From contig OX375881.1 of NCBI GenBank assembly GCA_947359465.1, forward strand, positions 28,685,742-28,749,741: a DNA stretch of 64,000 nucleotides, written 5' to 3'. The stretch is from Metellina segmentata (lineage: Eukaryota; Arthropoda; Arachnida; Araneae; Tetragnathidae). Below, one piece after another: positions 22,935 to 34,465 of the stretch. The notes below the pieces were generated by a model. That model was not told the origin of the DNA, made no database searches, and was given only the letters and a program-made list of their open reading frames with translations. Every line of letters begins with the position of its first letter. The stretch's first letter is position 1. The position numbers and the translations under genes are program-made.

Positions 22935-24742
22935 ATGGCGTTTTTAACGAAGCAATGGTTCGAAGGCTATATTTATGCTCTTTCCGAAGAGAAATATTTA
23001 TATTCCGTTATCCAAAAACGATGCGAGAGTCATGGTTTTGTGATATCTAAAGTGTCCATAGGTAATATCGTCAACAAGAAAGGAAAAAAACGTCAAATTG
23101 GAGCCTCATGTGGGACAAAAATTCCAAACAAGTATCCAAGGAAGAAACGTACATCTTCAACTATTGCAAAGGTACGTTGTTTAAGGGGGTCCGGGACACA
23201 CCAGAAAAAAAATTTTAATAATTAATTTAGAATATTGAATTTTTTTGTACTGATTACCCATCTAACTAATAGGCGAAATCACAACACTAAATTTTTACAA
23301 TTTTTTTTTTAAAATTTTAAATTAAAATTTTTTGAAAAAAAGAGAGGTCAATTAAAATTGTTATGCTCAAAATATTCTTGGTCAATTTTCAAAATTCTTG
23401 CACTAAATTATTCACAAATTTATAAACTTTAATTTTGATTCAGCAATTTAAAAAGTATTAATTTAATAAAAAATAAAAAAATATTTGAATGAAAATTTTT
23501 GAAAATTTTAAGGTACTTTTTTTAAAAAAGTCATTTTTTTAAAAGTAAATATTTGTTTCAAATTTGCTGAATCAAAATTAAAGTATAATGTTTGAAAAAG
23601 ATATATTCCAAATTTCAACCCTTAAACTTTATCGGTTGTAGACTTATAGCAATTTGAATACAGGAAATCTTGAAAAAAAGTATCATGGAGAAAAACGCAT
23701 TTTAAGTTTTAAAGACAGATGTTGTTGCCATGACAACAACTGTCAAGAGTGTTAGATTTTCAAAACAACGCACCACAAAAATTATTATATCTCTAGTTCT
23801 AATTAAGATAGAAACATGATTTAGACGTCATTTTAAGCAAAAAAACATAGAGAATTTTTTAAAATCATAAAAATAATTTCTAAAATTTTACGATTTTTGT
23901 GTCCCGGACCCCCTTAATGTTAAAAGAAAATCCCCCTAGTCAAAGGACAGTTTCAAAATCATTAAAATGCTCGGTGTCCACTGTAAACAAAATGATAAAC
24001 ATTGATTTAAATCTTAAGAAAGCGAAAAAACGCAATGTGCGTCGTCTTTCTCCAAAGCATATCGCTGAACGCAGGACACGCTGCCGAATTCTATATGAGA
24101 AACACTTATCCAAAGAAAAATGGAAAAAAATTGTCACAATAGATGAATCATGGGTGTATTAAATTATTGCAGCAAAAAAAAGAGCCATTTATTATCATAA
24201 AAGGGGAGAAAAAAAATTTAAGTACATGGTTCACAGAATCGAAAGAAAGTTTATGTAAGGGATCCCATGATTGTTGCTGGTTTTTCATATAATGGCAAGT
24301 TAAAAATAAAGAGAGTGGAAAAAATGTCAAGATTAACTCCAAATACTATCAGGAACATATTTTATCGCCAATTTTTCTGAATGAAATACCATCGTTTTAC
24401 CCACAGTGCAATCAATCTGTGGAACTCCATCAAGACAAAGCTAGCAGTCGCACATCAAAATCCACTGTAAATTTCCTAAAAGAAATGGAACAAAAAACCG
24501 GTATCAAGGCCATACCCTTCACTGATATCCCTACTAAATCTCCCGATGTATCACCTATGGATTTTTGTGCTTTCGGACTTTTAAAATTTGCATTATCCAA
24601 ACGTCGTCCCACAACCCTTACAGGACTCTGGAAAGTTGTTCAGGAGGAATGGGATAGAATACCTTTTCTGACACTTCAGAAGGCATTATTATCCTGGAAA
24701 TTACGGTGTCGAAAGATAGTTCAGAATAACGGCACACAATAA
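22935..24742 (+). pseudogene. DD41D transposase, interrupted
   Basis: ATG 22935 starts AFLTKQWFEGYIYALSEEKY, a HTH-containing N-terminus. After the MITE the frame resumes with SQRTVSKSLKCSVSTVNKM and RRLSPKHIAERRTRCRILYE, then IVTIDESWVY (first Asp), LHQDKASSRTS (second Asp) and SPMDFCAFGLLK (third Asp). I count 41 residues between the second and third acids, hence DD41D, a recognised Tc1/mariner subgroup. A stop follows IDESWVY at 24160 and frames shift afterwards. All three acidic residues are still readable. Confidence 0.88.
23185..23913. mobile_element. 729-bp MITE with TTAA target duplication
   Basis: The termini are GGGGGTCCGGGACACA and its exact inverse, flanked by TTAA at 23181-23184 and 23914-23917. 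It sits inside the first DD41D copy. The homologous position in the second copy (about 50520-50527) reads GTTTAATTTT with no insert, an empty-site comparison. TTAA duplications point to piggyBac or Kolobok superfamilies. The interior is very AT-rich, with an inner inverted repeat around a TTTGATTCAGCAA core (about 23420-23460 and 23555-23590). It encodes nothing. Confidence 0.92.
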
Positions 24743-24809
24743 TTTTATGTAATTTTAGTTTTGTGAATACAATATACATTGTCTAAAAAATGTGTGAACA
24801 GCCTCTGTA

Positions 24810-25542
24810 GAAAGTGGTTTGCTAGTCAAAGAGGCAGAACTGCCAAATTTTGTCTTAAGAGATAACGATTACAAAAATAAAAGTATTTGATACCTCATAA
24901 CGCGTGAAAGAACACACTCAATCAACAGTTAAAAGATTATAACTATTATCTGTTATCCTGTTTGTAAAGCATTAGCAATTAGATCATTATGCAGGCAAAA
25001 TGCAGCAATAACCAACTCGCAAATACCAAATCTAAGGATCCTGATTTTTGACTGGTGCAGCACTACGTTGATGAATGTATCATTGGAACACCTTCTCTTT
25101 CAAATTGTCTTTGCTACGAAAGAACCTTCAATAGCATCTATGCCTCATACATTTGATTTATGTGTACCATTATTTTAATTCCATCAACAGGCGTGACTTA
25201 GTCCATTTTAAAAGAGATTAAACGACATATTGTAGTTTGAGGAAAAGAAATATGTGTACTGAATCAACTCTACTTACGCTATAAGACAAAAATGGTTTTT
25301 GAAAAGGTATACCAGGATGTCCTCAATTTTTTAGTTTAAAGTTGAAAAGTGAGTGAGCAGAGTCCCCCCCCCCTCCCAGTTGACGGTAGTAAACTACGTA
25401 TTTCACACAATATGTGCTTGCTTAGTGCAGAGAATAACTCAGACATGAAGCTCCAAAATACAAATAATTGTTTCATTTCAATTTTCAAAAGCAAATTTTC
25501 ACAAAAATTATTTTAAAATATTATTGAAAAGGCAGTATTATT
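24810..25542. other. No gene recognised
   Basis: AT-rich DNA. A C-rich run lies near 25364-25376. Nothing else is notable. Confidence 0.45.
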
Positions 25543-25873
25543 GGTAATTGGTAATTTTAGTTTAACGTCCTATTAAAGCAACCCAACGGGTTATTGACGA
25601 CGGTCCGGGATCAGTCCCTTTAGGGAAAGATCCGAGGACAACACCTCGTAATTTTTTAACCACGGTCAGATGACGAAGCAACACCTGAGCTGGCACCCCA
25701 CTCTCCAAACTTCCACACCAGCCCAGCGTGAGGACTTTCGGCCACGACAGATTTAAGGTGCACCAACCGCCGCTACACCATACGCTTACAAACATCCATG
25801 CTCGGACCCGGATTCGAACCAGGAACCTTCCGATCCAGAGGCTAACACCTTAACCACTAAGCGGGTTGGCAGC
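25543..25873 (-). mobile_element. tRNA-derived SINE, family S3, copy 2 (best preserved)
   Basis: On the minus strand the head carries an A box TTAGTGGTTAAGG (25860-25848) and a consensus B box GGTTCGAATCC (25820-25810). The body reads, in plus-strand spelling, GCAACCCAACGGGTTATTGA, GACAACACCTCGTAATTTTT and CCACTCTCCAAACTTCCACA. The probable tail is a (GGTAATT)n-like stretch at 25550-25560. With both pol III boxes intact, this is the best representative of the family here. Confidence 0.88.
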
Positions 25874-27241
25874 ATTATTAACACTTCATTATTTGAGTTT
25901 GTATTCATTGTTTGTTGTCAGTTTTGAGGTAAGGAATCTTGCATTAATAGTTTTTGTTTGTTTTATTTGGCATTATGTTATTTATATGAATTTTTCCCCT
26001 TTAGGTATTTGATAAGCATGTTTTCGATCTAAACGAAACCTTGAGACTAGAAAGTTGTTCATGTTCTAATAATTTTTTCGTGTAATAAAGGTTTCATATT
26101 TGGCAAGGTAATTTTTTTTAAATAAATGAACTAAACAACATGAACAAAAAAGATTTTTCAATTGTTTCGAGAAATTTCATTTAAAATGTTAAATACTTCC
26201 AATTTCTATTTCAATTTACAGAGGACATAAAATATAAATGCCTTTTTGACGCATATAAAGTTAAAATAAAACTTTTAATCCAGTAAATTATTAGCCATTG
26301 CAAAATTTGGTTGATACTATATATTTTCGTTTATTAACTTTGATTGAAAGACAATGGCTTACTGAGAATTAAGAATTCAAATAATTTATCGGAATTTTAT
26401 TGCATTTATCGACAGTTACTGTGCAGTTGAATGAAATGAAAGAAATAACAAAAATGCTGCTCAAACTACTATTTTGATGATACTGTGCAAACTTAGATGC
26501 AAAAAAAAAAAAAAACACACTAAGATGGATAAACTTTTGGCGGAAAAATGTTTTTTTTTTTTTTTTTTTTTTTTGCTATTATACGATTTAAACTGTGAAG
26601 GTTAAAATAAACAAAGCTTTTGTATACGAATATTTTTTTGGGCAAAAATAATGCTTTCTCTCATGCTTTCTTCATTCTTGCAAGATTGGGATAAGTTTTA
26701 ACACATTCTGCTATTTTCTTGGAGACATTTCATTTATAGCTTATCAGAAAGTTCTATACATCTTAATGCAATCTTGTGAAAAATGACATGAGGCTCATTT
26801 TTATTTAATCAGTTTTACAAGATAGCGCGTTCCTTAATGTGGCAGAGGATGTGATCCATTTGACGTAAGGAAAAGCCATTTATTTCCCACAACCATATTG
26901 GATAGCTCAGTAAATTCATCTGCTATATCTGAAGAGAAGTTAAAATGAAATTTTTAGCGGATTTTTCCCTCCGTGTTTCTCTATCCGAAAATCGGAAAAT
27001 TCAATTTCATTCGTTGATTAGGAACATGAACAGATATGACCAACGTCCATTCAAACGTTAAAGTCTTTATAAACTTGAATTCGACATCTCTGTGAACATA
27101 AAATGACGATGGCAATTTCTTTAAAGCCATTTTTTATCTTAGTATTTACTTTTGTGTACGTTGCCGCTTTAATGTAATTTGACGGTAAATTTTATCCGTT
27201 GTAATAAAAAAGAGTTAGCCAATAGAAATTTTTATATGGGG

Positions 27242-27243
<2 letters not shown>
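25874..27243. other. AT-rich interval with A and T homopolymers
   Basis: It contains an A16-type run near 26502 and a T24 run near 26551. No gene or transposon end is recognised. Confidence 0.45.

Positions 27244-27244
<1 letters not shown>

Positions 27245-27302
<58 letters not shown>
27245..27302. repeat. (TA)n microsatellite, ~58 bp
   Basis: A perfect alternating dinucleotide tract. Confidence 0.97.
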
Positions 27303-27306
<4 letters not shown>

Positions 27307-27619
27307 GGAAAATATATTATTTACCTATATTGCATTTTAATCGTTTTTTGTTTCTTCATATATTCTAGCCATCCTGATCAATCTCATGCGCACACCTTGG
27401 TGTTGCAATTTTAATAGCCAGCATTGTACATTTAGTAATTCAATTTAGAGTGTTTTTGATAGTAAAATTTTCCATATCTGAAGAATTTCGGAAAAGTATT
27501 TTGGTATAAACAAATTATGGGGCTTTAAGTAATAAACTGTTTGTTTAGATAATGCTAATTCATAGTTATAACTATTTTTTACTAACACAACTTAATGAAT
27601 AATTTAAATCGTTCTAACT

Positions 27620-28015
27620 AACGGTATATTTCATAATTTCTAAATATAAGCTTTTCTTTTAAAAATAAATTGTTCGTGGGATTTCATAGGCAACGATATA
27701 AAATGTTTACTCTTCCCAAGCCTTGATTCGTGGTTCTAATAAAATAGTTTTAAATGACGGTGTATTTCATAATTTCTAAATATAAGCTTTTTTAAATTTA
27801 AAAATAAATTGTTCGTGAGATTTCATGAGCATCAATATAAAATATTTACACTTCCCAAGCCTTGAATAGTGGTACTAATGAAATAGTTTTAAATGACGGT
27901 GTATTTCATAATTTCTAAATATAAGATTTTATAATTTAATAATAAATTGTTCGTGGGATTTCATAAGCATCGATTTAAAATGTTTACACTTTCCAAGCAT
28001 TGAATAGTGGCATCT
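27620..28015 (+). repeat. Tandem repeat, three ~136-140-bp units
   Basis: Units begin with GGT.TATTTCATAATTTCTA near 27623, 27759 and 27899 and include AATAAATTGTTCGTG.GATTT and TTCCAAGC.TTGA. Divergence is modest, and the third unit ends at AATAGTGGCATC. No frame is conserved between units, so it is non-coding. Confidence 0.9.
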
Positions 28016-28704
28016 GCTTCAAAATAAAAACTCACAATAAATAACATTAATTGCTTTAAGTATTGATTTTTAACTTTCATAATAAACTACTAGAAATAAT
28101 ATGTCCATTGAACTAAAATATGTTACATTTATTATTTCCATAACTGTGGTTGTTCAATTTTAGTTTCGTATGCATACGTAAGACTTCATTGGTTCAAGCC
28201 CGCTTTCCTACATAATCTTTTGATTCTCTCCCCTTTTGATATCTGATACACATGATGGAGCTAAATGAAGATGGAAAGCTTCCCAAGGGACCTATTTCGT
28301 CTCATTGCACAGCGGGGAAGAATAGTACTTCAATACATAAATAACCATTATTGATAAATTAGCAAACGATCTTGAATTTTCTTATTTATTCAAAGTTAAA
28401 CTCATGATGTGAGTTAGTGCTTCCGATGGCAATTTACTCAATTCTTAAGCTACAAACCAATTTTAGTCTTTTTTTTTGTATTTCAAAATGGATGGACCTC
28501 ATAATTTACAACATTTAGGCCCAGAACGTGAAGATTATGAGCAAAATATGTATTTTGTTTTGAAGATTCAACTTTTTGTATGATATATACCCAAGTTTTA
28601 CTTTCATTGGCTCACTTCCATTTCTAAGAAACTCACCAGAGAGTTTATTCCCTAACAGTCAATGAAATGAGATGACACGACATAAGAATAAACGTTTGTG
28701 CGTA
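28016..28704. other. No gene recognised
   Basis: AT-rich DNA without recognised ends or frames. Confidence 0.4.
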
Positions 28705-29549
28705 TCTATGTTGATAAATCCGAAGTGTTTGTACATTGAATATTTTTTATCCATTTCAAGTTTTCTATCGTTTTGGACTCTTTTGATGCCAAATCTGTCT
28801 CTTGCGCATTGGGTGTCAGTCTGCCTATCTACATATGAGGGTCCTAATTACGTTCAAACGGTTAAATACATTTTCATGAAATTTTGCAAACTGTGAGTAC
28901 ATACATTCATTTAGCGCCTGAACTTAGTTGCGTTAGTCTGTCTCTTCGTATTCCCGTTCTATGTCTGATTTTGTGTCCATGTGTTTATACACAAGGATCC
29001 CATAGAATTTATACTATTTATTTCCGTACACTGTCCCTTATTTCATACACCATATATTAACCATATACACCATTAAATTTTCTTGTTTCTCAAAAGTTTA
29101 CGTATTTAGACAAGCGCTTCGTGGTAAAACAACTGAATAACTATTCTTAAATCAACCTTAATTTGGCAGTTTTGGAAGCTGGAATGCATATTGAGCATTG
29201 GGATTACTAGATTTTTTTATCAGTACTGGTAACAAAGCATTTATCCAAAAAAATTAACATGCATATTTTATTTTGGGCGTTATTTTTTCTTTGTGAAATA
29301 TAAACGATTTTTGACTGACGATAGTTGAAACGAACTGAAACGGAAACGTGTTCTTTGACCAGGTTTTCAGTGATATTTTCTGTTTTTTCTTTTTAAAAAT
29401 GTTATCCAATTTTTAGTTGCAAGTTGTGGCACCGATACGCGATCACGATACCAAAAATAATCACGATTAACATCTTCAGAACAACTTTTAACCCGTCAAT
29501 TTCACTTTAGTTTTGTTTCGCTGTTTTTTTTTTGCAAATATTTTAAATA
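28705..29549 (+). mobile_element. Helitron family H1, copy 1 (3'-truncated)
   Basis: It starts A|TCTATGTTGATAAATCCG and continues through AAGTGTTTGTACATTGAATA, then GATGCCAAATCTGTCTCTTG and ATTTTCATGAAATTTTGCAAA. The same succession occurs, inverted, at 30.3-31.2 and 43.3-44.1 kb. It stops where an inverted copy of the same family begins, so the two lie tail to tail. It encodes no protein; the 74-residue frame at 28672-28896 is a chance reading through it. Confidence 0.7.
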
Positions 29550-31176
29550 CTAGCAAAATACCGGACCCTACTCGGTTTGAATTGGTTTACTCTAAATTTA
29601 AGAGATAATCAAAATATATAATGACTTACGTTTTTTGTAGAATAAAAATTTATTTGAATACCGTTCGCCATCTTTATAATTTCTACAACTTACTTTGGAC
29701 ACAAATCCTGCACATTCATATTCATTCATGTAACACAGTATTTTGAGGGAGATTTGGAATTCCCTTTCTTAAGTTCTTTTCATGTTCAACTCAATTAATA
29801 AAAATTACGATTTAGGGCGAGTGCTCTCGCACTCATAGTCAACAAAACAATATTTTTTTACTTGTAGCACTCTTGCATCCGGTATGTGACATAGTGAAAT
29901 TTTGCAATTTTCTCCTGTCATAATGACAACGAATTTTTTTAATGTTTGAGAAGTTCTAGTTCGGATTTATAAAACATTATTATTCTTTCAATAACGGTAT
30001 TATTCTTTCAATGACGGCATTATTCTTTCAATAACGGCATTTTCTTTAAATAACGGCATCATTCTTTCAATAACGGCATTATTCTTTCAAGACATGACAA
30101 AACTACACTTAAAATTACACATTAATTAAAAATTACATGACAAAACTACACTACAGACACATGGCAAAACTACTCTTAAAATTTACTGAAAATTTATTCT
30201 GACTTACCTGCCATTTTTATGTCGAATACTTTGCGGTGGTGTTGCGCGTGATGAGAAGGAAACACAATTATTAAAATACTAAATATTTAAAATAGAAAAC
30301 AGCGAAATAAAACAAAATAAAAGATGTCAGAAAAAATTGTTCTAAAGATATTAATTTGTGATTCATTTTTATCTCTTGATCTCGCACAGTTGCCACAACT
30401 TACAACTAAAAGTGCACAGAATTTAGAAAGGTGAAATTAATTCAGAGCGAAAGAAACAGAAAATATCACTGCCTGCACGATCTTGTTCATTCCCGTTCGT
30501 TGAAAAATATCGTCTGCCCCAAATATTCGTAAATCGTTTTCATTGCGCAAAAAACAAAAATAAGACTAAAAATACAAGAAATATCAGAGCTGAAATTCCA
30601 TTCAAAAAATTATTTTTTGAAGAATAATTACTTTTTTAGCAGTACTGGTAAAGCAATCGAATTAATCGTAATATTCAATATACATCCCAGTTTTCCCCAA
30701 ACTTCCAAATTATGGTTGATTTAAGTATACTTACTCAGGTGTTTTAGCATGAAACTCAACTAAATATAACAATAAAGAAATGCTTGATATTGTGTTTACT
30801 AAACTAATAGATATTGTATAAAATAAAAGACATTGCAATCAAATATCTGGAATACAATTCATGTGATGCCTAAACAAACACACAAACTCAAAATCGAACA
30901 TAGAACAGAAAGACGAACAGACAGACTTTCGCAACCAATGTCACTCACTAAATGAAGATAAGTACTTACTATATGCAAATTTCCATGAAAATATATTAAA
31001 CCGTGTGGACGTGTATAGGGCACATACATTCCTACATACATACAGACAGATGGACAGACAGACACCAAACGCGAAAGAGACGGATTTGGCATCAGAAGGG
31101 TCCAAAACGGATAGAAAACTTTAAATGGGTCGAAAATATTGAATGTACAAACAAACACTCCATTCTTATTTATAGA
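29550..31176 (-). mobile_element. Helitron family H1, copy 2 (complete ends)
   Basis: On the minus strand it runs from TCTATAAATAAGAATGGAGT (31176) to ...ACCGAGTAGGGTCCGGT then ATTTTGCTAG at 29550. The A before TC and the T after CTAG give the A|T target typical of Helitrons. An ACCG/CGGT hairpin lies about 10 nt before the CTAG end, as expected. At 1,627 bp with no Rep/helicase frame it is non-autonomous. Its inner part matches copy 3 at 41.2-44.1 kb along most of its length. Confidence 0.8.
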
Positions 31177-31578
31177 TATTAACAACTTTACGTTGTTGCT
31201 GTTTAAATTATGCTTTAGCTTGTATCGTTATAACTTCAAAATTACCAGATGCAATTATTTGCATGTGGTACTTTTTATTTGCTTTCCATTTACGCACATC
31301 CAATTTTTAACACTGAATGTTGTTTTTTAAGTTTGCTATAATAAGAGGTTTAACATTTTTTTTAAAATTTGATTAATAATTCATGATTATTTAAGTATAT
31401 GAATATTTTAAGCTCGGGATTGCAAATTTCAAGATGAAGAAATTTTTTTTTTTGAGACAGTTATTAAAGTTTGAAAAAAAATACTACTACAATCCTGCGT
31501 TGAATTGGAATTACTTTTGAATTCTAGTGTAGTTCCACTTAACACATTTTGATGTTGTAATCTCTGATAAATTTTCAC
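31177..31578. other. No gene recognised
   Basis: AT-rich DNA; a T-rich run lies near 31440-31454. Confidence 0.4.
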
Positions 31579-31905
31579 ATGCAGAAGGGAATAACAAGAG
31601 TTTTGACAACTTGCCCCATATTAATATTGATGATAATAAAATTGAAAGGGCAAGAAATATTTATCAGTACTAACCTTTTCTTTGAAATTAAAAAATTGAA
31701 ATGTAACGGGTGCAAAAAATTCCTGGTTCTGGATTCAAATATAAATTTAGATGAAAACTATAACAACATAAAAAAATTTAGACAAAGGAGAGTACTTAAA
31801 TGTCATACTCAGTTTGTGGTAACAATTATTACATTGAGCTATATTACTATAAAAAGTTTATATTCGGAATTTCGCGATTTTACAAAAATAAACAAAAGCA
31901 GCTAG
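31579..31905 (+). pseudogene. Possible P-element-like (THAP9-type) transposase C-terminal relic
   Basis: A 108-residue frame. The succession EIKKLKCNGCKKFLV, then about 15 residues, then NIKKFRQRRVLKCHTQFVV and TIITLSYITIKSLY resembles the C-terminal part of P-element/THAP9 transposases. Those read roughly KK..C..C...L ... L...K..GGL..PS..V..I. The Gly-Gly and Pro-Ser residues are not preserved. No THAP zinc finger or DDE region is visible nearby. The resemblance is weak. Confidence 0.3.
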
Positions 31906-32297
31906 TTATAAGCTTGACACAAAATAGTATACTGAAGGACAAAGAAATAACTGTAAATAATGATTGTACAAATGATCATGATAGGGAATACATTTGTAAA
32001 TTGTCGCTATATGTATCTACTAATATAATTTTAAAAATCTGTGTATTAAAGAAAATGATAATTTCATTAAAATGAAAGAAGAGAAAAAAATTTGTGAAAA
32101 GCGAAAACGTGATACGTTGCAAAGTAATGTATAACAATAAATGTTATTGTAAACAAATGGTTTGTATATTACTTATATCTGTAACAATTTCATACCAAAA
32201 AATATAATAAAGATTTGTATTTCTTGTATGTGTTGTATTTGTCTTATTAATTTAAAAGTTTTTAAGAGAGGGATTAAATGCTTAAAGCAATATAAGT
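31906..32297. other. No gene recognised
   Basis: A 91-residue plus frame (31800-32075) overlaps the preceding relic in another frame and shows no domain. The rest is AT-rich. Confidence 0.4.
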
Positions 32298-32298
32298 A

Positions 32299-32329
<31 letters not shown>
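32298..32329. repeat. (GA)n microsatellite, ~32 bp
   Basis: Alternating GA tract. Confidence 0.95.
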
Positions 32330-32333
<4 letters not shown>

Positions 32334-33780
32334 CAAATATATTTTTAATAAACACATAAAATTTAATTTTAATGCCTGTGAGATAAGATAAAACTTGGCG
32401 AATCATTATGAGGCAAAGTTAATTTTTTCTAGTTTCTAGTCGGAATATATACATAATAAATCTGAAAAGAAATTGAAGGGTATATTGTGTAATAATATCT
32501 AAACAGAAAGGTAGATTTAAAAATAATTAATTAAAACGTACACTTGCTTTGAATCAAATATTCATAATAGATCAGTTTTTCTATTTTCTGGCTCTTTCAA
32601 AGTATTTAACTTTTATTACATAAATTGCTTATACATCTAAAATACTGCTTAGTGGTATTATACAAACCTGTTAAAAGCTTTAAATGCATTAAAATAGTTA
32701 ACTTTTGTTGTTTCATCAGTTTTTTAAAAAAAAATTTCTACTTTTAAAGATTGTTTTTTGCACTATTTTACTTAATTTTTTTCAGTCTAAAAACTGGCAT
32801 CTTTTTCTTTTCTTTCATTTTAAAAGTCATGCAAAAACTGTTAAGTGGAATGAGATTAAATTTCAAACCCAGAACGCAAGTTCTATTTATTTTTTTAAGT
32901 ACAATGAAAATTAAAAAAAACATTCCTCATCCTCTTTTTTATAAAATCTACAAAGATTTAGTGCAGTTCTTAAAAACTTTCAACCTTACAAAAGATAAAT
33001 AAACAGCTAAAATATAAGTTCACGTCGTTGTAATTTTATGATAACCACGGCCTTTGGTTTGTGACGTCATAGTAACGTACGTGGGCTTTGGTGTAGAGTG
33101 GGTGTTCGATTCATTCGCAAATTTTTTCACTTTGTTTAAATAGGATTGATTTTAACTGTGGAGCTGCATAGCATAATTAAAATTACAACAGACGATCTCG
33201 CCACTCTTTTGAAATTCTTCATTAGTCTGATTGGGGAAAGTAATGAGAAATCTTGAAAATAGAAATCAGCACAGAAAGAATGTAGATTTAATGTCACAAA
33301 TGTAGAATTTTCTATATTTTTGAATAATTTTATAATAATTAGAGGTATGAGATACATTTATGTGAAAACGGAAGCTTATTCAAACTAAATGGGCTTAGAT
33401 AATATATGAAATGAATGTGTTCTAAAACAAATGAAATTATAATATTTATGTTTGAACAGACTTTTTATTTCTTCCCATGCTGTATATAAATATTTGATTG
33501 ATGAAGAAAGAATTTTTAAAACATTTAATTTTGCATATTTTACATTTTGTAATTTAACACGAAAAGCCCGAACGAAAAACTCAGATTATAAAAGCGTAAT
33601 TTTGCTACTCGGTATCTGGCAACACCAAAATTAAAGTTTATTGTTATTAATTTTATTTAGAATTTTCTGTGTGCGTATTTCAGTTGGCAGCGAGCTGTTG
33701 CAGTTATTTTTGAGGATATCCAAGCATTATAATAAGGTATTTTCACTTTTTTTGTTTCAATTTTATTATGTTAGAGGATG
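32330..33780. other. AT-rich interval, one CRE palindrome
   Basis: TGACGTCA is at 33062-33069 within a slightly more GC-rich patch (33040-33110). Small frames at 32705-33002, 33136-33357 and 33452-33634 have no recognisable content. Confidence 0.4.
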
Positions 33781-33784
33781 AAAA

Positions 33785-34465
33785 TCCACGAAAAAGGACG
33801 TATATATTATTGAAATTGGAAAACTATTCCCCGAGATATTAATTTTTAAATTTCGTTTCCGGTATTGGCGGGAAAAACAGGAATTTCGTAATGGCTGCTC
33901 TGTGACGTCACAGCGCATAGTAACCCACGGCGCCTGCGTTGCTATGGTTGTTTATAACTTGGACATGTTTATAACTGTTTATAATTTGGTCAAGTTCAGT
34001 AATGATACTTAGTGTAAAAGGGCTTTATACATTTCTAAAACCTTTTCCAAAACTCTTCGAATATTTCTGTTCGGCATAATATTTTAAATTATTAATTGAA
34101 CCTTTCACTTGTTTATTTTTTTGATTGCCCTTTTGTAAACAGTATTTGTACTAGTGATTTGTTGGTTCATGAAGTACTTTTTATAAACAGTTACTATCTT
34201 ATTTACTGCTGCTTATGAAATAAATTTGCGAATCAAAATAGACACGCGTTGATTTCATACAAGAGCGATTGCGAGTGTACAGGGAGCATAGATGAGAGAT
34301 GTAAACAAAATCTCAGCTATGCGCAATGACGTCACATCCAATGGCTGCCTGTTTTCGGATCACGTGACTTTGTTTCGTTTTCAACAAAATTAAAATTGAT
34401 TTTATAATCATTTCAAAAGTTTAAACGCAATATCTAAGGACCTTTAAACTTAGAAATACTAGAAA
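33785..34465. repeat. Possible fold-back repeat with CRE-containing arms
   Basis: The motif CTATGCGC..TGACGTCACA occurs at 34316-34335 on the plus strand and, inverted, at 33902-33921. Outward of each copy lies a loosely similar AT-rich block ending in TTTAAA...AATATCT (33835-33850 inverted, 34415-34440). This looks like a diverged inverted repeat of roughly 150-bp arms with about 400 bp between. No defined termini or target duplication were found. Confidence 0.35.

Larger units (their letters stand above)
22791..24807 (+). mobile_element. Tc1/mariner DD41D element, copy 1 (split by a MITE)
   Basis: The left end CAGAGGCTGTTCGCACATTT (22791) is matched inverted at the right (ending 24807). 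TA flanks sit at 22789-22790 and 24808-24809. Without the inserted MITE and its duplicated TTAA the element would be about 1.28 kb, close to the second copy at 50.1 kb (1,293 bp). Both copies share frameshifting changes only in part, so they decayed separately after their insertions. Confidence 0.9.

Noticed and set aside
33640..33720. LTR retrotransposon primer-binding site (TTGGCAGCGAGC)
   Set aside because: There is no paired LTR, and no gag or pol reading downstream on the same strand.
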